This document shows positions 56,526 to 64,000 of a stretch of 64,000 nt of DNA, piece by piece. This DNA comes from Vibrio zhanjiangensis (lineage in GTDB: Bacteria > Pseudomonadota > Gammaproteobacteria > Enterobacterales > Vibrionaceae). The stretch spans positions 30,435 to 94,434 of the forward strand of contig NZ_BSPW01000001.1 of the NCBI RefSeq assembly GCF_030161235.1, given 5' to 3'. Every line of letters starts with the position of its first letter. Position 1 is the first letter of the stretch. The notes below the pieces were generated by a model. The model searched no databases. It saw nothing but the letters and a program-made list of their open reading frames with translations, and had not been told where the DNA came from. The translations under genes were made by a program, and so were the position numbers.

Positions 56526-57173
56526 TTAAGACAACATATGCTGGTTTGCCCAAGCAATAGCTTGAACTCGGTTTTTGACCGATAACTTTTTAAAAATCTG
56601 ATATAGGTGAGATTTAACCGTAAATTCACTAATAAATAGGTCGTCTGCAATTTGTATATTCGACGCGCCTGTTTTGAGGCAACGTAATATTTGTATCTCT
56701 CGAGACGTCAAATCGACGGTTGCCGGCGATGTTTGGCTTAATATCACATGTCGGTAGTAATGGAGGAGTTGCGCGGCAACCTTACGTGGAAGCCAGTTTT
56801 GGCTATTAATCACTTCTTCGCAGCCACGGGCGATGGATTCTATGGATTCGTGGCGGTAGAACAAAGCTTTTATGTTGCCAAAGCACAGTAATTCTTCTGT
56901 TGTCAGACGCTTTATGACATTAAATAAAATAATCTCAAACATTTTGTTTGATAAAGGCAGATCACGAATTTGATTATTGAGAGATTGATAATACTGATGA
57001 TCTATCATCAGTATCTTATGTTTATGTCGTTGCATTGCGTACATGAGGTCGCTTGGCTCTATGTACGGTATATTGATATGGAGCTGATTTTGAATACTCT
57101 CAACAATGGGGTTGTTTTGGTCACTTTTCTCAGTGAGGAAGTAAATGGTTCGAGCATAGATGTTTTTTGCCAT
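56526..57173 (-). CDS. qstR: LuxR-type regulator QstR
   Basis: QstR links quorum sensing and TfoX to competence and type VI secretion genes in Vibrio. The protein has a divergent receiver-like N-terminal domain and a C-terminal LuxR helix-turn-helix (LTSREIQILRCLKTGASNIQIADDLF, last about 65 residues). The start at ATG 57173 gives 215 residues, while ATG 57203 gives 225; neither has a clear ribosome site. The identification rests on the family and on its place between galU and ssb, the position of VC0396. Confidence 0.8.
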   Translation of the reverse strand: MAKNIYARTIYFLTEKSDQNNPIVESIQNQLHINIPYIEPSDLMYAMQRHKHKILMIDHQYYQSLNNQIRDLPLSNKMFEIILFNVIKRLTTEELLCFGNIKALFYRHESIESIARGCEEVINSQNWLPRKVAAQLLHYYRHVILSQTSPATVDLTSREIQILRCLKTGASNIQIADDLFISEFTVKSHLYQIFKKLSVKNRVQAIAWANQHMLS

Positions 57174-57445
57174 AAGATTCGAATTTGCCAGTAGTGTGAA
57201 CATGTGAGCAGGGTGAAGGAGAATTGCTAATAGTGCGAATTATTATTACAGGATTGCGTTTTGTTTCATATAAATAGGTAAGTTTTAGATCTATCAGTCA
57301 CTTAATGGTAGAAAGATACTCTAAAATAGTTTGTGGGTAGGTGCTAAACAAGTTCATTGCGTGGATTGCAATTTGTTCACAGACTAAAGCGTGTTATCCT
57401 TGTTAGCTATTGTACGTTAATCAAAGAATTTATACGGAGCGAATC

Positions 57446-57991
57446 ATGGCGAGCCGTGGAATCAACAAAGTTATTTTAGTCGGTAATCTGGGCTCTGACC
57501 CAGAGGTACGTTATATGCCAAATGGTGGTGCCGTTGCAAATATTACCATTGCGACGTCTGAAAGTTGGCGTGATAAGACCACGGGAGAGCAGCGTGAAAA
57601 AACAGAATGGCACCGAGTGTCCTTGTTTGGCAAGCTAGCTGAAGTCGCTGGAGAATACTTGCGAAAAGGTTCACAAGTGTACATTGAAGGACAATTACAA
57701 ACGCGTAAGTGGCAAGATCAGAATGGCCAGGACAGATACACTACGGAAGTGGTTGTGCAAGGGTACAATGGTATAATGCAAATGTTAGGTGGTCGAGCTC
57801 AAGGTGGTATGCAAGGCCAGACAATGGGACAGCCTCAACAGCAAAGCTGGGGGCAGCCTCAGCAGCCGACAATGCAGCAAAGTCAGCCACCTCAAGGTCA
57901 GCCAAGTTACTCTCAACCATCACACCAAACTCCGAGCCAACCTCAATATAATGAGCCGCCGATGGATTTTGATGACGACATCCCATTCTAG
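57446..57991 (+). CDS. ssb: single-stranded DNA-binding protein
   Basis: The 181-residue protein has an N-terminal OB-fold ([24 protein letters not shown], about 1-110), a Gln/Pro/Gly-rich linker and the acidic tip MDFDDDIPF that docks repair proteins. Start ATG 57446 follows CGGAG. It is monocistronic. The mobile island begins right after its terminator. Confidence 0.96.
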   Translation: MASRGINKVILVGNLGSDPEVRYMPNGGAVANITIATSESWRDKTTGEQREKTEWHRVSLFGKLAEVAGEYLRKGSQVYIEGQLQTRKWQDQNGQDRYTTEVVVQGYNGIMQMLGGRAQGGMQGQTMGQPQQQSWGQPQQPTMQQSQPPQGQPSYSQPSHQTPSQPQYNEPPMDFDDDIPF

Positions 57992-58026
57992 ACAAAGACA
58001 AAAATAAAAATGTTGAAAAACACCCC

Positions 58027-58053
58027 AAAGGCCGCTAATAGCGGTCTTTTCTT
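58027..58053 (+). terminator. rho-independent terminator of ssb
   Basis: AAAGGCCGC and GCGGTCTTT pair (one G-U) around TAATA, followed by a T-rich tract. It marks the last recognisable core sequence before the island. Confidence 0.8.
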
Positions 58054-58140
58054 TTATTGGCTGAAAAAAAGTGTTTATTTTTAAGGTTGAACGTTTGTAT
58101 TATTAAATTACAAATTTTTATGTTGATTTTTGGGTTGGGT

Positions 58141-59490
58141 ATGAAGATTGAGATAAAGAAGTTTATGAGCGGTGAGCGTTATGTCTTTTTACTAGACGAT
58201 GACGGCATGCCTGATTTTTGGGTAACGCACTTTGTCACTAATAAACTCAGGAAGAATTTAACCACATCTTCAATTCAACAGTATCTAAAGTCCATCAAAC
58301 ACTTAAAACTTTGGGAAAGTATAAATGGTAGAGATCTGCTTGAAGAAATTTACAATGGGGCCATTCCAACCCTTGATGATATCAATGCTCTGAAAGAGCA
58401 TTGTAGCTATCGAGCTAGTGTCTTCAAAAATCAGACTAAAACAAATGTTACCGATATGGGCAAATTTTATCTCTCTAAATCAAAAGATAAGCCCACTGTC
58501 ACAAAGCCTCAGTATATCTCTCGCATGGCTCACATTACTGAATATCTCCACTTTTGTGGTAAAGAGCGAGTTAAGAAGAAACCGTCTGCTTCGCAGTTAT
58601 CTGATGCGCTTGATTTAATGAAGACGCAGCTAAAAAGCGACATGCCAAAGGATCGTTTAAAAAGCAAACAAATGGCTTTAGATAAATCAGGGATACCAGA
58701 TGATGTATTTGAAGATTTTGTTGCCGTGGCGAAACCCAACTCTGAACACAATCCATTTTGTAACTCTGTCATTCGGTTTCGAAATTACCTCATCGTTCAA
58801 ATCTTGTATGAAACGGGGTTTAGACGCAGTGAACTAGCAGCTCTAAGAATTGGTGACATCGGTACTGACTCTGACAACCCCACCTTATCAGTTGTACGCA
58901 GACATAATAGTAAAGAAGATCCTCGTTTAGATGAGCCTACAGCGAAGACGCTTGGTAGAGCCGTCCCAATCTCGAAAGAACTGAGAGATTTACTAAATAT
59001 CTACGTTAGAACACATCGTTTTCAGACAAAGGCGGCCAAAAAACATCCATTTATATTTGTCTCTCACAAAGCCAAAAGCGGAAGCTATGAATCAGGTCAA
59101 CCGATTGTAAAGCAAACGATAAACGATATTTTTAATCGTATTCGTAAGGTTAATTTTGAACGTTTTTGGGGGATCACGCCACACAGCTTTAGGCATTATT
59201 TCAACCATATGCTATCCAAAAGTATTGACCAAGAAAAAAAAGCGGTTGAGGAAGAAGTGAAGCGATTGGAAGCCGAAGGGAAGCCCCAAGCAGCCAAACT
59301 ATATGCAGATGAAAATAAAATCACCGAAGCGCGCGAGCTAGAGATTAGAGCTGAGAAGAATGGACATTCCGACCTAAACTCTGGCAGACCTTACTTGAAA
59401 CGAACAGTTATAGAACAAGCCAATAAGATGCGGAGAAAGATGCATGCAAATTTAAAACACAAGGCTGAAGTAGGTGTTTATGGCTATTAA
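58141..59490 (+). CDS. tyrosine recombinase/integrase
   Basis: The 449-residue protein has a SAM-like N-terminal domain and a complete catalytic domain: Arg228 in TGFRRSEL, His348 and Arg351 in HSFRH, His409 in NGHSDL and Tyr418 in RPYLKR. An insertion of charged coiled coil (about 360-400) separates box II from the last His. I start at ATG 58141; the frame open from 58057 overlaps the ssb terminator region. It overlaps gmtY by 11 bp, so the four genes form one operon. It is likely the strand-exchange enzyme with the fullest active site. Confidence 0.85.
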   Translation: MKIEIKKFMSGERYVFLLDDDGMPDFWVTHFVTNKLRKNLTTSSIQQYLKSIKHLKLWESINGRDLLEEIYNGAIPTLDDINALKEHCSYRASVFKNQTKTNVTDMGKFYLSKSKDKPTVTKPQYISRMAHITEYLHFCGKERVKKKPSASQLSDALDLMKTQLKSDMPKDRLKSKQMALDKSGIPDDVFEDFVAVAKPNSEHNPFCNSVIRFRNYLIVQILYETGFRRSELAALRIGDIGTDSDNPTLSVVRRHNSKEDPRLDEPTAKTLGRAVPISKELRDLLNIYVRTHRFQTKAAKKHPFIFVSHKAKSGSYESGQPIVKQTINDIFNRIRKVNFERFWGITPHSFRHYFNHMLSKSIDQEKKAVEEEVKRLEAEGKPQAAKLYADENKITEARELEIRAEKNGHSDLNSGRPYLKRTVIEQANKMRRKMHANLKHKAEVGVYGY

Positions 59491-61087
59491 TGCGAAAAAA
59501 AACAGTATTTATAGAGATATAAAGTCAAAGTCAGAAAAGCGGCTAAGTAAGGCTAACTATGAGTTTGACGTTTATTCGGATAATTGGCAGTTGGATGCCA
59601 ATGTGCGTTTGAATTTCGAACTTCTGGAGTCATTGAATCTAACTCCAAAGTTTACAGAAAGCTTTAGACTTGCTTTGGCAGACTATGCTGCTGAGTTTTC
59701 ATCACGATATACCGATAATCTTTTTAGATATTGTCGCTGGCTATTCGCGGTTGGTGTTACTAGCAAAGTAACTGAGCAGCACGTAATAAACTACAATGCA
59801 ACTCTTAGTAAAACTACGGAATACAAGTTAGGCTATATTCGTGCTTTTTTGCTTGATTGGCATGACAAGGAAATCTACGGTGTTGATAAGAAAGTTGTTG
59901 GCTTGCTCTCAGCGCTCAAAATTTCAGGAAATAAAAAAGGGAAAGCGGTTGCACTAGGCTGCCCATATAGTGGTGCTTATACACTGGATGAGCAATCTGC
60001 GTTCATTACGTGGTACGTAGATGCATTTACAGAGCAGCTCATTTCATTATATGACTATGCGTTCATCATGGCATTGCAATACACGGGTGCTCGGCCTCTT
60101 CAATTAACCCATCTGTATTATGAGGATCTACTCACAAGAACAGAGGCTGGCATTGAGCACTTTGATTTACGAATCCCCAACGCCAAAAAACGTAATGAAA
60201 CGTTTAGAGGGTCTTATCAAGTCAAAAAAGATGTTAGTGAAGACCTAATATTGGTGCTGACTGCACAGGCAAAACAATCAATAAAAATGGTTGAAGAGCA
60301 TTTCAACGTCAGCCTTACTAGTCAGCAGAAAAAGCAGATCCCCATTTTTATCAATGAGCGAGAGATATCGAATCTCACTGACTTTAGTGCATTTGAAAAA
60401 ATACAACAGAAAACGCCTGATTTATTGTGCTTACGGACTAATGGTGCAAAACCATCAGTTGCAGAAATAGTAAGAAGGTTAGCTCGGCTTTGTCCCTTAA
60501 AAACAACCCGAATTAAATTGGATGGCGATTATGGAGATTTGCATATTAATCCACGTCGATTTCGTTACACTCATGCGACGAACATGGCTATGCTTGGAGC
60601 CAGCGAGCATACGATAGCTGAGGAGTTAGGGCATGAAGATACTCAACAGGTCACCGTGTATACCGAGTTTAATGAAGAGATGGCGGATAGAATCGACGAG
60701 GCGCTAGCTACCGATCTTACCCCATTAGCTCAAGCTTTTTCTGGCACGTTAATAGACAGTGAAAAAGACGCAATTCGAGCTAACGATCCTCGAAGCAGAA
60801 TTAACAATGACGAAGGCAACCCTTTAGGAAACTGTGGAACATTTGGCTTTTGTGCTAATGGCTCTGTGCATTGCTACACATGCAATAAATTTCAACCTTG
60901 GTTAAATGCTCCTCATGAGAAAATGCTGAAAAGCGTCGTTTTGAAACGAGATCGAAAGCGTGAAATGGGAGCCAGTGAGTTTGTTTTGCAAGGACATAAC
61001 CGCAGTATCAATGCTATTAAGGCGGTCATTCGAAAGTGCAACGCAAGAAAGCAAGAGTTAGAAAATGAAGGAGCGTTAAATGTCTAA
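59480..61087 (+). CDS. gmtY: GmtY-like tyrosine recombinase of the gamma-mobile-trio
   Basis: The 535-residue protein has an N-terminal core-binding region and a catalytic domain with Arg205 (GARPLQL), Arg362, His385 (LGHEDT) and Tyr394. The box II position normally His is Arg359 (PRRFRYTH). The C-terminal part has a Cys-rich zinc-like motif (CGTFGFCANGSVHCYTC, about residue 455-470). This tail is also seen in TnpB of Tn554-type trios, the main alternative family. Start ATG 59480 follows GTAGGTG. It overlaps gmtZ by 8 bp. The symbol is from memory of the family. Confidence 0.7.
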   Translation: MAINAKKNSIYRDIKSKSEKRLSKANYEFDVYSDNWQLDANVRLNFELLESLNLTPKFTESFRLALADYAAEFSSRYTDNLFRYCRWLFAVGVTSKVTEQHVINYNATLSKTTEYKLGYIRAFLLDWHDKEIYGVDKKVVGLLSALKISGNKKGKAVALGCPYSGAYTLDEQSAFITWYVDAFTEQLISLYDYAFIMALQYTGARPLQLTHLYYEDLLTRTEAGIEHFDLRIPNAKKRNETFRGSYQVKKDVSEDLILVLTAQAKQSIKMVEEHFNVSLTSQQKKQIPIFINEREISNLTDFSAFEKIQQKTPDLLCLRTNGAKPSVAEIVRRLARLCPLKTTRIKLDGDYGDLHINPRRFRYTHATNMAMLGASEHTIAEELGHEDTQQVTVYTEFNEEMADRIDEALATDLTPLAQAFSGTLIDSEKDAIRANDPRSRINNDEGNPLGNCGTFGFCANGSVHCYTCNKFQPWLNAPHEKMLKSVVLKRDRKREMGASEFVLQGHNRSINAIKAVIRKCNARKQELENEGALNV

Positions 61088-63305
61088 TGTTTTGCTGTTT
61101 ACTCCTAAGCATCAAATTGATTTTCAAAAAAATTATGATGATTTTATCGCTTTTGCAAAAAATGATCTGAGTCTGTTTGACGACATTCAGTTCAAAACCC
61201 CTGAAGGCATTATTCAGAATGGCTGGGAATGTGATAAGTGGTCGTGGAAGACGGAAAAAGGAAAAAAGCTGACGATTGTTTTTGGGGCAAGTCAGAGTCA
61301 TTCAAAATATACACCTTTCCAGCCTCCTTTTTCTGACTTTGCGAAAGCATATGTTCGCTACCAGCAATCGCTTAACAAGAAAGATTCAACTACTTGGGCT
61401 TCATCGCTAGTCTTCCTCTATCAAGCATTAGAAGAGCACGCTGTTCACAATGATAAATCATCAGTTGATATAATGAACATCAACAATAATGTGATTGATC
61501 GCGTAGAGCAGAAGATACGGAGCAGTGATTTAGGCGCTGGCGGCAAACGCAATATCGGCCTTTCGTTCGAAAAGGTATTGAAATTCATCAAAGAAAAACG
61601 ATTTAAACTAGATCTACAAGATTGGTCGAACCCGTTTCCTCGTCAATCTGACGCGAGCATAAAACTAGACGAAAAAAGTCGCAAGGAAATGGAAGATAAA
61701 TGTCCGTCAGATTATCAGATGTTGCAGGTAGCAGACGCTTTTCATAAAGCTAAGACACCACGCCAGAAGTATTTTAGTAGTCTTTGCGTTATGTTGATGT
61801 GCCAGCCCAGCAGACATACTGAATTGAATGGTTTGACTGTCAATTCATTACAGCAAAGTGATAAAGGTCGTTGGTACTTGATGTGGCATCCTGCCAAAGG
61901 AGGGGATCCCGTTCGAAAGTGGGTGCCAGCTTTGCTAGAAGACGTTGTTAAACAGGCATTTGAAAGACTTGTGGAGATTTCTGCTCCAGCCAGGTCTGCT
62001 GCAAAATTTGCGTATGACAATCCTGATCTGTTCATGTTGGGTAGTGACTCAGAAAGCTCCCAAGACAAGCCGTTGACATATAATCAGTTCGCGAAAGTAA
62101 TGGGATTTAAAACAGGTAAATCAGAAAGAGGAACCGACATCACTTGGACGACGTATGGTAGCAACGTCAAGTGGTTAAATCGTTTAATTAGCGACTTGAA
62201 CAATGTGAACGATTGGAAAAAGGACTTGTGTCAAGGACACATCGTTCTCCCGAACAATGAGATCGTAAATAGATACACTGGTAAGCCAACAGGAATCGTC
62301 ATTCGATTTCCTAGTTACAGGGATCTCCGTTCTGTTATTGATGAACAATACAAGACGCTGGATTTCCCAAATTATGGCGACATGAAAGTATGGGATTGCA
62401 TCACATTAGTCAGAGATCATGAATTTCACAAGGAATTCGCTGTTAAGCCCTTCTCATGGGTTCATCTTGGACATGGCTCTCTGAGTGATGCTATCGGCTC
62501 TGACAGAGGCATAGAATCAATTTTTGATGAGCTAGGTATCACAGATGAAGATGGGACACCTCTCAAGCTAAATAGTCACCAATTTCGTCACTGGTTAAAC
62601 ACGAAATTAAAGTTAGCAGGTGAAGCTGATTGGCTTATCGCCAAATGGTCAGGGCGAGCTGATATCAAGCAAAACAAAGCTTACGACGGACGAACTGAAA
62701 AGCAAAAGTCACGTCTAACTCAGCGTATTGGGCATGTTACGATTGGATCTGGTGTCATGACTGTTGCTCAAGCTAACCAGTTGTTAGAACTTTACACTGC
62801 CGAAGCGCCGCCACCGCCAATGGTTTTACATGACCTTGGACTTCCCATCTCACTGAAAGCTCTTGGGATTGATAGGAATGGTGTTGCTCAGTTCACAGGG
62901 TTAGGCTTCTGTGTTCACAACTATGCCGAAAGTCCATGTGTTAAAAATGGTGACTGTGAGGTCTGCAATGAACATGTTTGCCTTAAAGGTATGCCTCACT
63001 CTCTTGATGAGTTAAAAACTCTTGAAGCGCTATATGAAGAGCAATTGAGGCATGCGAAAGCCGCCGCAGAAGATCAGGTTTTTGGCGCGGATAGATGGGT
63101 TACAGCTCTGGGCTTTCGCTTGTCTAAGATAAAAACACTCATTTTTCTTCTTGAAGATCCAAAAAAAGCGGATGGTGCACACGTTAGAATACCTGATGAG
63201 CTATCACCATCTCCTGTGAAGCGCTCATTGAACATAAATGAACAAAGCGCTATCCAAGGGTTTGATCTTATGGCTTTAGCACTATCTGATATGAGGGAGG
63301 CATAA
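61080..63305 (+). CDS. gmtZ: GmtZ-like (VPA1270 family) tyrosine recombinase
   Basis: The 741-residue protein has a long N-terminal half and a split catalytic domain: Arg245 in PSRHTEL, His500 and Arg503 in SHQFRH, and Tyr535 in KAYDG. The usual GH motif is replaced by WSGRAD. A second Cys cluster (CVHNYAESPCVKNGDCEVC, about residues 617-640) suggests a zinc module. A strong ribosome site (AAGGAG) lies inside gmtY. Size and order fit the large member of the trio. Confidence 0.7.
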   Translation: MSNVLLFTPKHQIDFQKNYDDFIAFAKNDLSLFDDIQFKTPEGIIQNGWECDKWSWKTEKGKKLTIVFGASQSHSKYTPFQPPFSDFAKAYVRYQQSLNKKDSTTWASSLVFLYQALEEHAVHNDKSSVDIMNINNNVIDRVEQKIRSSDLGAGGKRNIGLSFEKVLKFIKEKRFKLDLQDWSNPFPRQSDASIKLDEKSRKEMEDKCPSDYQMLQVADAFHKAKTPRQKYFSSLCVMLMCQPSRHTELNGLTVNSLQQSDKGRWYLMWHPAKGGDPVRKWVPALLEDVVKQAFERLVEISAPARSAAKFAYDNPDLFMLGSDSESSQDKPLTYNQFAKVMGFKTGKSERGTDITWTTYGSNVKWLNRLISDLNNVNDWKKDLCQGHIVLPNNEIVNRYTGKPTGIVIRFPSYRDLRSVIDEQYKTLDFPNYGDMKVWDCITLVRDHEFHKEFAVKPFSWVHLGHGSLSDAIGSDRGIESIFDELGITDEDGTPLKLNSHQFRHWLNTKLKLAGEADWLIAKWSGRADIKQNKAYDGRTEKQKSRLTQRIGHVTIGSGVMTVAQANQLLELYTAEAPPPPMVLHDLGLPISLKALGIDRNGVAQFTGLGFCVHNYAESPCVKNGDCEVCNEHVCLKGMPHSLDELKTLEALYEEQLRHAKAAAEDQVFGADRWVTALGFRLSKIKTLIFLLEDPKKADGAHVRIPDELSPSPVKRSLNINEQSAIQGFDLMALALSDMREA

Positions 63306-63799
63306 TGGCTTTTGTTCCAGATAACAAAGAAACGATACTGGCTATCATCGATGGGTGGACTGGCAAACTTAGTTATGAGCTTTTAGCTGAGAAATTACAG
63401 TTAGAACTTGGCCTAAAAAAGCCGCCATCACGTTTCACATTCACCAAGTATGATGAAATTAAGCATGCTTTTGATTTGAAGAAAGAGCAGCTAAGGCAAA
63501 AGAAATCAGAAGCTATCCAAGATGCCAAGTCGTTGTTCGAAAGTGCTGACAAATTAAGTGATCTTATTTCTAATCTAGGGAATGATGACGTAGCGATTGC
63601 AGAATTAATCAAGCAAGTAGAAAAACTTGAAAAAGAGAATGAAAGGCTTAGTTCAGAAAATAAAAGGCTTAATTCTCAAAACGATATGTTGCTTGAAAGA
63701 TTTGCGAGATGGCAATACAACCTTCAGAAAATGGATGGCGTCGATCTCAATAAGTTAGTTTCTACACTTGATGATGGTCTGCCTGCCAAGTCCATATAA
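63305..63799 (+). CDS. gmtX: GmtX-like small accessory protein of the trio
   Basis: The 164-residue protein has a short N-terminal domain that may bind DNA (about 1-55) and a long coiled coil (about 60-145, with EKLEKENERLSSENKRLNSQ). Its ATG shares one base with the gmtZ stop. By analogy with TnpC of Tn554 it may orient or bridge the recombinases. Confidence 0.7.
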   Translation: MAFVPDNKETILAIIDGWTGKLSYELLAEKLQLELGLKKPPSRFTFTKYDEIKHAFDLKKEQLRQKKSEAIQDAKSLFESADKLSDLISNLGNDDVAIAELIKQVEKLEKENERLSSENKRLNSQNDMLLERFARWQYNLQKMDGVDLNKLVSTLDDGLPAKSI

Positions 63800-63907
63800 G
63801 GCGTACTTATACAACTAGTTTGTACTAATTCACTACTGACTTGACTGATGTGTAGTAACTCATACTCGATCTTACACATCCGCTGGTTAGTCGCGGATAG
63901 ACCATAC

Positions 63908-63937
63908 AGTAGGCCTGCTGGTAGTAGGCCTGCTGGT
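63908..63937. repeat. 15-bp tandem direct repeat downstream of gmtX
   Basis: AGTAGGCCTGCTGGT occurs twice head to tail, then continues as AGT. Each unit contains the palindrome AGGCCT. The 200 bp after gmtX hold no gene. Confidence 0.8.
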
Positions 63938-64000
63938 AGTGTCATTACTGAGGGATCTTGACGGGATAAATACCATTCGACTCTGTCGTATCCTTACATT

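Larger units (their letters stand above)
58060..64000. mobile_element. gamma-mobile-trio (GMT) type genomic island, left end
   Basis: Directly after ssb come four tightly overlapping rightward genes: a tyrosine recombinase and the gmtY-gmtZ-gmtX module. In V. cholerae the next core gene would be the csrD/mshH-MSHA region, so this is an insertion. No terminal repeats could be defined because the right end is outside the window. The exact left boundary (57992-58140) is an estimate. Confidence 0.65.

Noticed and set aside
58141..63799. Classical Tn554-type transposon (tnpA-tnpB-tnpC)
   Set aside because: The layout is similar, but there are three recombinase-like genes, not two, and the sizes (449, 535, 741, 164) fit an upstream integrase plus the gamma-mobile-trio better. 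It stays the main alternative.

Overview
This window is a stretch of a Vibrio large chromosome. The gene order tamA-tamB-ytfP-ppa-fbp, mpl-ubiX, thiBPQ, darP-pmbA, lysC, then class V aminotransferase, pglL, uvrA, galU, qstR and ssb matches my memory of Vibrio cholerae chromosome 1, in the VC2550-VC2535 and VC0391-VC0397 areas. The protein sequences fit the genus. No rRNA, tRNA or CRISPR array was seen.

Region by region. (1) 1-9.9 kb is core: the end of a zinc-uptake operon (zrgA and a DUF2607-like gene under a Zur-type palindrome), ytfJ, msrA, the TamA/TamB outer-membrane translocation pair, ytfP, ppa and fbp. (2) 10.5-13.3 kb is an AT-rich insertion with a translationally coupled pair: a secreted calcium-binding thrombospondin-type-3 repeat protein with an exact 204-bp repeat period, and an OmpA-like porin. 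(3) 13.7-19.2 kb is core: mpl, ubiX, and a TPP riboswitch controlling thiBPQ. (4) 19.3-23.2 kb is a second AT-rich insertion: a LysR-type regulator, a secreted metallophosphoesterase and a secreted three-repeat protein of unknown function. (5) 23.7-27.5 kb is core: darP, pmbA and lysC with a lysine riboswitch.

(6) 27.6-48.1 kb, between lysC and the aminotransferase, is a contractile phage-tail locus with no integrase, terminase, portal or capsid gene. Its order (repressor, regulator, holin, spike V, baseplate W, J, I, fibres, sheath, tube, E/E', tape measure, U, X, D, lysozyme, spanin) is that of R-type pyocins. I read it as an R-type tailocin. Its unusual features are two related fibre-adaptor genes followed by four fibre-tip/chaperone pairs, two of which have nearly identical 5' and 3' ends. 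It also has three promoters that share a CTCAAAT-N-TGAG box, two duplicated promoter-hairpin-terminator units, several terminators inside the late operon, and a P2-like -1 frameshift site in gene E. The repressor has the LexA-like fold but appears to lack the self-cleavage dyad. Small accessory genes follow at 48.2-49.2 kb.

(7) 49.6-58.0 kb is core: aminotransferase, the O-oligosaccharyltransferase pglL, uvrA with a LexA box, galU, qstR (competence/T6SS regulator) and ssb. (8) From just after the ssb terminator to the window edge lies one end of a mobile island: a tyrosine recombinase followed by an overlapping three-gene module that I recognise as gmtY-gmtZ-gmtX, the gamma-mobile-trio. Such islands usually carry defence or toxin cargo, which here would lie beyond position 64000.
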